A DNA stretch of 64,000 bases from Haloglomus litoreum. Its GTDB lineage: Archaea; Halobacteriota; Halobacteria; Halobacteriales; Haloarculaceae. Position 1 is the first letter of the stretch. Every line of letters begins with the position of its first letter. Below are positions 60,102-64,000 of this stretch, in pieces. The stretch spans positions 3,658,001 through 3,722,000 of the forward strand of contig NZ_CP119988.1 in assembly GCF_029338515.1 (NCBI RefSeq), given 5' to 3'. A program made the position numbers and the translations under genes. The notes under the pieces are model-generated. The model was not told the origin of the DNA and ran no database searches. It saw only the letters and a program-made list of their open reading frames with translations.

Positions 60102-60125
60102 GCCCCCCACCGGGGCAGTTCGCAT

Positions 60126-61589
60126 ATGCCGGATACAGCCAAGTACCTCATCCACGCACGCATCAGCGCCGACGGAGTGGTCGAACGGAACGACGTCGTC
60201 GGGGCGGTCTTCGGCCAGACCGAGGGCCTGCTCGGCGACGACCTCGACCTCCGGGACCTCCAGGAGTCCTCGAAGGTCGGCCGCATCGACGTCGAGATCG
60301 ACTCCGAGGGCGGCCAGTCCTTCGGCCACCTGACCATCGCCACCAGTCTCGACAAGGTCGAGACGGCCATCCTCGCCGCCGGCCTCGAGACCATCGACCG
60401 GGTCGGTCCCTGCCGGGCTGACCTGGAGGTCACGAGCATCGAGGACGTCCGGGCCGCCAAACGCCGCGAGGTCGTCGACCGGGCGAAGGAACTGCTCGGC
60501 GAGGCGTTCGAGGGCTCGATGATGACCTCACAGGAACTCGTCGAGGAGGTCCGGCGCTCCATCCGCGTCGAGGACATGGCCGAGTTCGAGGGACTCCCCG
60601 CGGGCCCCAACGTCGGCGGCAGCGACGCCGTCATCGTCGTCGAGGGACGCGCCGACGTGGCCCAGCTGCTCGGGTACGGCATCAAGAACGCCGTCGCCGT
60701 CGAGGGGACGAACGTCCCCGAGGAGGTGGCGGACCTGACCCGCCACAAGACGGTCACCGCGTTCCTCGACGGTGACCGCGGCGGCGACCTCATCCTGAAG
60801 GAACTCGTCCAGGTCGGGGAGGTCGACTACGTCGCCTTCGCCCCGGAAGGCCAGTCCGTCGAGGACCTCTCGCGCCACGAGGTGATGGCCGCGCTCCGGG
60901 ACAAGGTCCCGTACGAGACCATCGCCGACCGCGAGGCCGGTGCCCACGAGGTCGCCGCCACGGACGGGTCGAGCCGGCCCGCACCCGACGCGAACGACGG
61001 GGCGGGGACCGCGCCCACACCGGAGACGCCGGAGACACCCCCGACGCCACGGTCACCGGCGCCCGGGACGGCCACCGAGACGACACCCGAGGCCGGGCCG
61101 GCCGTCGACCCCCGGGCGGACGCAGGCGACGTGTCAGCCGCTGCCGAGCCCGCCGAACCGGAGGAGCCGCCGTCCACCGACGAACCGGACGCCGCCGCGG
61201 TCCCCGACGCCGGCGAGGCCGAGGGTGACGACGGGGACGCGACCGATGCCGACGACGAGGACGCCGGCGACGACGGGGACGCCGAGCCGGAGACCCTCCG
61301 GGGGCACGTCCGGGCGACCGTCGATACGGGCGAGGTCCGGCTCCTCGACGGGGAGATGGCGGCGCTCGCGGTCGCCCCCGCCGACGAGGCGTTCGACCGC
61401 GTCGAGGCCGCCGAACCGGTCCCGACAGTGGTCGTCCTGGACGGCGAACTGAGCCAGCGACTGCTCGATATCTGTGCACAGCGCGGCGTCGACCAGGTCG
61501 TCGCGGCCTCGCTCGGCGAACTGGTCAAGCGACCGACCGGCGTCCGCGTCCGGACGCTGTCGGACCTACTCGAGGTCGCGGACGAGTAG
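60126..61589 (+). CDS. dnaG: Archaeal DnaG-like primase
   Basis: A 487-residue protein. The N-terminal domain [20 protein letters not shown] is archaea-specific. The Toprim domain (about 170-255) has [19 protein letters not shown] with the catalytic Glu, and [17 protein letters not shown] with the metal-binding Asp. An acidic Pro/Thr/Asp-rich linker of about 130 residues (270-400) follows, then a C-terminal domain ([34 protein letters not shown]). Archaeal DnaG makes RNA primers in some species and associates with the exosome in RNA decay. ATG 60126 is the accepted type of start; a longer GTG frame from 59967 would add a His-rich extension. Confidence 0.95.
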   Translation: MPDTAKYLIHARISADGVVERNDVVGAVFGQTEGLLGDDLDLRDLQESSKVGRIDVEIDSEGGQSFGHLTIATSLDKVETAILAAGLETIDRVGPCRADLEVTSIEDVRAAKRREVVDRAKELLGEAFEGSMMTSQELVEEVRRSIRVEDMAEFEGLPAGPNVGGSDAVIVVEGRADVAQLLGYGIKNAVAVEGTNVPEEVADLTRHKTVTAFLDGDRGGDLILKELVQVGEVDYVAFAPEGQSVEDLSRHEVMAALRDKVPYETIADREAGAHEVAATDGSSRPAPDANDGAGTAPTPETPETPPTPRSPAPGTATETTPEAGPAVDPRADAGDVSAAAEPAEPEEPPSTDEPDAAAVPDAGEAEGDDGDATDADDEDAGDDGDAEPETLRGHVRATVDTGEVRLLDGEMAALAVAPADEAFDRVEAAEPVPTVVVLDGELSQRLLDICAQRGVDQVVAASLGELVKRPTGVRVRTLSDLLEVADE

Positions 61590-62258
61590 CACGCCGTCGG
61601 TCGACTCCGCGTTCTCTCCGGAGCCGTCGCTGGCGTCCGCGTCGTCGCTGGCGTTCGGGTCCGAACCAGCGTTCGTGTCGTCCTCGCCGTTGCCACCCAG
61701 GCCGGTGTCGCTCCGGTCGGCGCGCTCCGCGTCGCGCGCTCCGTCGCGCCCCTCGCCACCGTCGTAGTACCCGGGGAGCTCCCGGACCTCGCGAAAGCCC
61801 AGGCTGGCGTAGAACGCCCGCGCGTCGTCGTTGTCGACCCGGGTTGTGAGCCGCAGCCGCTCGCACCCCGTGTGCCGAGCCGCCAGCGCAGCCAGCAGCC
61901 GGCCCCCGTGCCCCCGACGGCGGTGGCCCGGAGCGACGGCCAACTCCGCGACGTACACCGACGGCTCGTCGACGGTGAACAGTGCGTACCCGACGACCTC
62001 CGGTCCGGTGACACCCGTCCCGACCGCCCCGACCGCCCCGGCTGTCCCGTCGGATTCCCCCGGTTCCCCGGGGGCGGCCGGTCCGTCGAGCGCGACGAGC
62101 GCGAGGCCCGCGCGGACGCCGCTCCTGAGCAGCGCCCGATGCGGGTCGGGAAAGGCCGCCGCCTGGATGGCCAGCAGCCGCGGCAGGTCGGCCTCGCTCG
62201 CGGTCCGGATACCAGATCCGGCCGCATCGGGGGGCGCCCCCGCAGGGTCGCCGCTCAT
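61566..62258 (-). CDS. GNAT family N-acetyltransferase
   Basis: A 230-residue protein. The N-terminal [20 protein letters not shown], acetyl-CoA motif [20 protein letters not shown] and [16 protein letters not shown] show a RimI-type GNAT. A 50-residue Gly/Asp/Ser-rich stretch precedes the last residues [10 protein letters not shown]. Its stop lies within the end of the convergent dnaG gene (24-base overlap). The start overlaps the stop of the DUF92 gene by four bases (ATGA). Confidence 0.88.
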   Translation of the reverse strand: MSGDPAGAPPDAAGSGIRTASEADLPRLLAIQAAAFPDPHRALLRSGVRAGLALVALDGPAAPGEPGESDGTAGAVGAVGTGVTGPEVVGYALFTVDEPSVYVAELAVAPGHRRRGHGGRLLAALAARHTGCERLRLTTRVDNDDARAFYASLGFREVRELPGYYDGGEGRDGARDAERADRSDTGLGGNGEDDTNAGSDPNASDDADASDGSGENAESTDGVLLVRDLE

Positions 62259-63598
62259 ACCAGTCCCAGTGCGAGTGCGAGTCCCGCTCCCACGACCGCG
62301 CCGGCGAGCGTGGCGAACAGGTTGACACCCTGGTTGCCGAGCACCGGCCCTTCGAGCGTGGCCCCGAGCAGGCTGTCGGCGAGCGTGCCGGCGAACCCGC
62401 CCACGACGACGACGGCGGTCGCGACCGGGCCCAGCTCGAAGAAGACCGCGGCGATGCCCGCGATGATGCCCGCGCCGACGAGGCCCGCGACCTGCCCCTG
62501 CCACGTGACGGCGCCGTCGGTGCCGGGCTCGACGCGTTCGAGCGTGGTGACCAGCCGGGGCCCGTCGTACAGCCCGCCGATCTCGCTGGAGAGGGTGTCG
62601 GCCATCGCCGTGGCGACGCTCCCGGCGAACGCGTACCGGAACAGTTCGGGCGGCACGCCGACACGGGTCGAGGCCGCGAACAGGACGACCGCGACCAGCG
62701 CCACGGCGGAGTTCGCGAGGACGTTGCCGCCGCCACGTGCGCCCTCGTTGTCCTCGGCGATGCCGCGTGCGGCCTTCTCGTCGTAGCGGAACTTCGAGGA
62801 GAGGCCGCCGAGGCCGAAGAAGGTGATGAGCAGCGCGAACCAGCCGTAGCCGCCGAGAACGATGGCCAGGAGCGCGAGCAGCACGCCCGTCAGCATCCCC
62901 GAGAGCGAGGCGGTGCCGAGCGCGAACGCGACGTAGCCCAGGAGCGCCGAGACGCCGATACCCACCCCGACGCGGACGGCGGGCGCGGCGATGCCGAGTT
63001 CGAGGAAGCCCCACAGCAGGAGCGCCACCGACACCAGGACGAGCGGGTCGTCGCGCTCGAACAGTGCCGCGCGCAGCAGCGCCGCCCCGAGCGCGGCGAC
63101 GGCCGCGAGGAAGGCGACCAGCGGGAACGCGAGCCGCCCACCGGCGATCTCCCCCACGGCGAGGAAGCCCGCGGCGGCGGCCACCACCCCGCCGAGGGTG
63201 AACCCGGCGGTGACCGCGAACGGGTCGGTCGTCCGGAGCCGCACGAGTTCGGCGGCGACGTTGCCGACCACCAGGGCAGCCACGCTGCCGACGAACGCCG
63301 TCGGCGGAAGGCCGACCTGCCGGAGCGGGACCAGCAGCGCGAGGCCCGCACAGGCGAAGGCAAAGGCCGCGAGCCCGAACAGCCGGCCCTCCTCGTAGTC
63401 GCCGGGGCGCGCCAGCAGGTCGAACAGCGGGCCCTCGTCGACGACGTACAGCGCGGCCAGCCCGACCGCGACGAAGGGGAGTGCTGCGGCCCCGGCGGTG
63501 GTCAGGGGGTCGAGCCCCCGGCCCACGAGCAGCGGCACCACCAGCGCCAGCGAGCCGACGAGGGCGTACGCCCCCGCCCGCCGCACGTTCCCCGTCAC
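62255..63598 (-). CDS. DUF92 family membrane protein
   Basis: A 447-residue protein with about 12 helices. The C-terminal half contains the DUF92 signature (ITFFGLGGLSSKFRYDEKAA; GNVLANSAVALVAVVLF; ATAMADTLSSEIGGLYDGPR; GTLADSLLGATLEGPVLGNQ). The N-terminal half is an extra membrane domain. In plants a DUF92 member, VTE6, is a phytyl-phosphate kinase, so an isoprenoid phosphate kinase role is possible. Start is GTG 63598. It is coupled by ATGA to the GNAT gene. Confidence 0.88.
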   Translation of the reverse strand: MTGNVRRAGAYALVGSLALVVPLLVGRGLDPLTTAGAAALPFVAVGLAALYVVDEGPLFDLLARPGDYEEGRLFGLAAFAFACAGLALLVPLRQVGLPPTAFVGSVAALVVGNVAAELVRLRTTDPFAVTAGFTLGGVVAAAAGFLAVGEIAGGRLAFPLVAFLAAVAALGAALLRAALFERDDPLVLVSVALLLWGFLELGIAAPAVRVGVGIGVSALLGYVAFALGTASLSGMLTGVLLALLAIVLGGYGWFALLITFFGLGGLSSKFRYDEKAARGIAEDNEGARGGGNVLANSAVALVAVVLFAASTRVGVPPELFRYAFAGSVATAMADTLSSEIGGLYDGPRLVTTLERVEPGTDGAVTWQGQVAGLVGAGIIAGIAAVFFELGPVATAVVVVGGFAGTLADSLLGATLEGPVLGNQGVNLFATLAGAVVGAGLALALGLV

Positions 63599-63709
63599 GA
63601 CCCGCCCGTTCCCGCGACGCGCACTTAACGCTCCCGAACAGGCCGGTCCGGAGAACCAGCTTCCGAAGGGGTGTCCCGCGGACCGGTCCTCGAACGGGGC
63701 CCGGCCGCC

Positions 63710-64000
63710 TCAGGCCACCAGCTTGGCGTACTCGACCTGTTTCGGCTCGTAGCCGTTCGCCTCGTAGAACGCCCGCGCACGGTCGTTGGCCCACTCGGTC
63801 CCGAGCGTGATGAACTCGCAGCCCTCGACCTCGGCAAGCCGCTCGACCCGTTCGAGGAGCGCCGTCCCGTGCCCCTCGCCTCTGAACCCCGGCTTGACGT
63901 ACAGGTCCGGGATGGCGAGGTAGCTGTCGTGCGTGCGCGTGGCGCGGGTGTCGGCCTCCGCGGAGACGTAGCCGACGGCGGCCCCGTCGGTTTCGAGCAG
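63710..64000 (-). CDS. GNAT family N-acetyltransferase (C-terminal part; cut by window edge)
   Basis: The last 96 codons of an acetyltransferase. The fragment has YLAIPDLYVKPGFRGEGHGT for acetyl-CoA binding, GTEWANDRARAFYEANGY and the end EPKQVEYAKLVA, typical of RimI-type GNATs. The N terminus is beyond 64000. It reads toward the DUF92 gene, about 110 bases away. Confidence 0.85.
   Translation of the reverse strand: MLETDGAAVGYVSAEADTRATRTHDSYLAIPDLYVKPGFRGEGHGTALLERVERLAEVEGCEFITLGTEWANDRARAFYEANGYEPKQVEYAKLVA

Noticed and set aside
59967-60125. His-rich N-terminal extension of DnaG as the true start
   Set aside because: The TATA box at 59974 lies inside the extension, and known archaeal DnaG proteins start at the [13 protein letters not shown]-type sequence; kept only as a finding.
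1-64000. CRISPR arrays
   Set aside because: No set of identical repeats with unique spacers; the repeats seen are tandem, inverted or coding.

Overview
The window is chromosomal DNA of a haloarchaeon (class Halobacteria). Evidence: very high GC, strongly acidic proteins, mostly leaderless or short-leader genes with TATA boxes about 25 bases before the start, archaeal DnaG primase, pantoate kinase, archaeal-type PolX, HalX response regulator, DUF5786/DUF5788-type small proteins and SipW/TasA-type secreted proteins with halobacterial signal sequences. About 55 protein genes and one tRNA gene (Arg, CCG) are supported. No rRNA, CRISPR array or intact insertion sequence was seen.

Layout. 1-4860: a radical SAM enzyme, a small coiled-coil protein, an ABC-2 type permease and PolX. 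4910-12743: a minus-strand operon of six genes (two von Willebrand A membrane proteins, a coiled-coil membrane protein, a DUF7502-like protein, MoxR ATPase, DUF58), preceded by a frameshifted metallo-beta-lactamase gene. 13893-22330: a small membrane protein, glutamate synthase, a HalX regulator and a membrane Fe-S oxidoreductase of the HdrD/ETF-quinone type. 22637-31376: an HTH protein, a Yip1-like membrane protein, three overlapping acetyltransferase genes, pantoate kinase, a MATE exporter and a thioredoxin-fold protein. 31519-35005: tRNA-Arg, a SnoaL-like protein, a stand-alone Lrp ligand-binding domain and phosphoenolpyruvate synthase.

The standout region is 35278-50542. Six secreted proteins with nearly identical SipW/TasA (camelysin) signal regions lie in a row on the minus strand, followed by a dedicated S26 signal peptidase and a mini camelysin-like protein. 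Divergently, on the plus strand, lie a membrane-anchored winged-helix regulator and an atypical STT3/AglB-like glycosyltransferase. Two of the six secreted proteins carry a von Willebrand A domain inserted inside the camelysin fold, and one carries a right-handed beta-helix. I read this as a surface fibre/adhesin system. All five junctions between the six genes carry a conserved element that folds like the T-arm plus acceptor end of a tRNA. Four of the five also have a hairpin that buries a Shine-Dalgarno-like sequence just before the next start codon.

50794-64000: DUF5786, an arylsulfotransferase-like protein, a PhzF protein, an 835-base gene-free zone made of long inverted repeats, a RuvC-like protein, LarC, DUF547, DUF1405, a CARF/DUF6293 regulator, a tiny zinc-ribbon gene, a tRNA-binding domain protein, DnaG primase with a 15-base tandem repeat in its leader, a GNAT acetyltransferase, a DUF92 membrane protein and a GNAT gene cut off by the window end.
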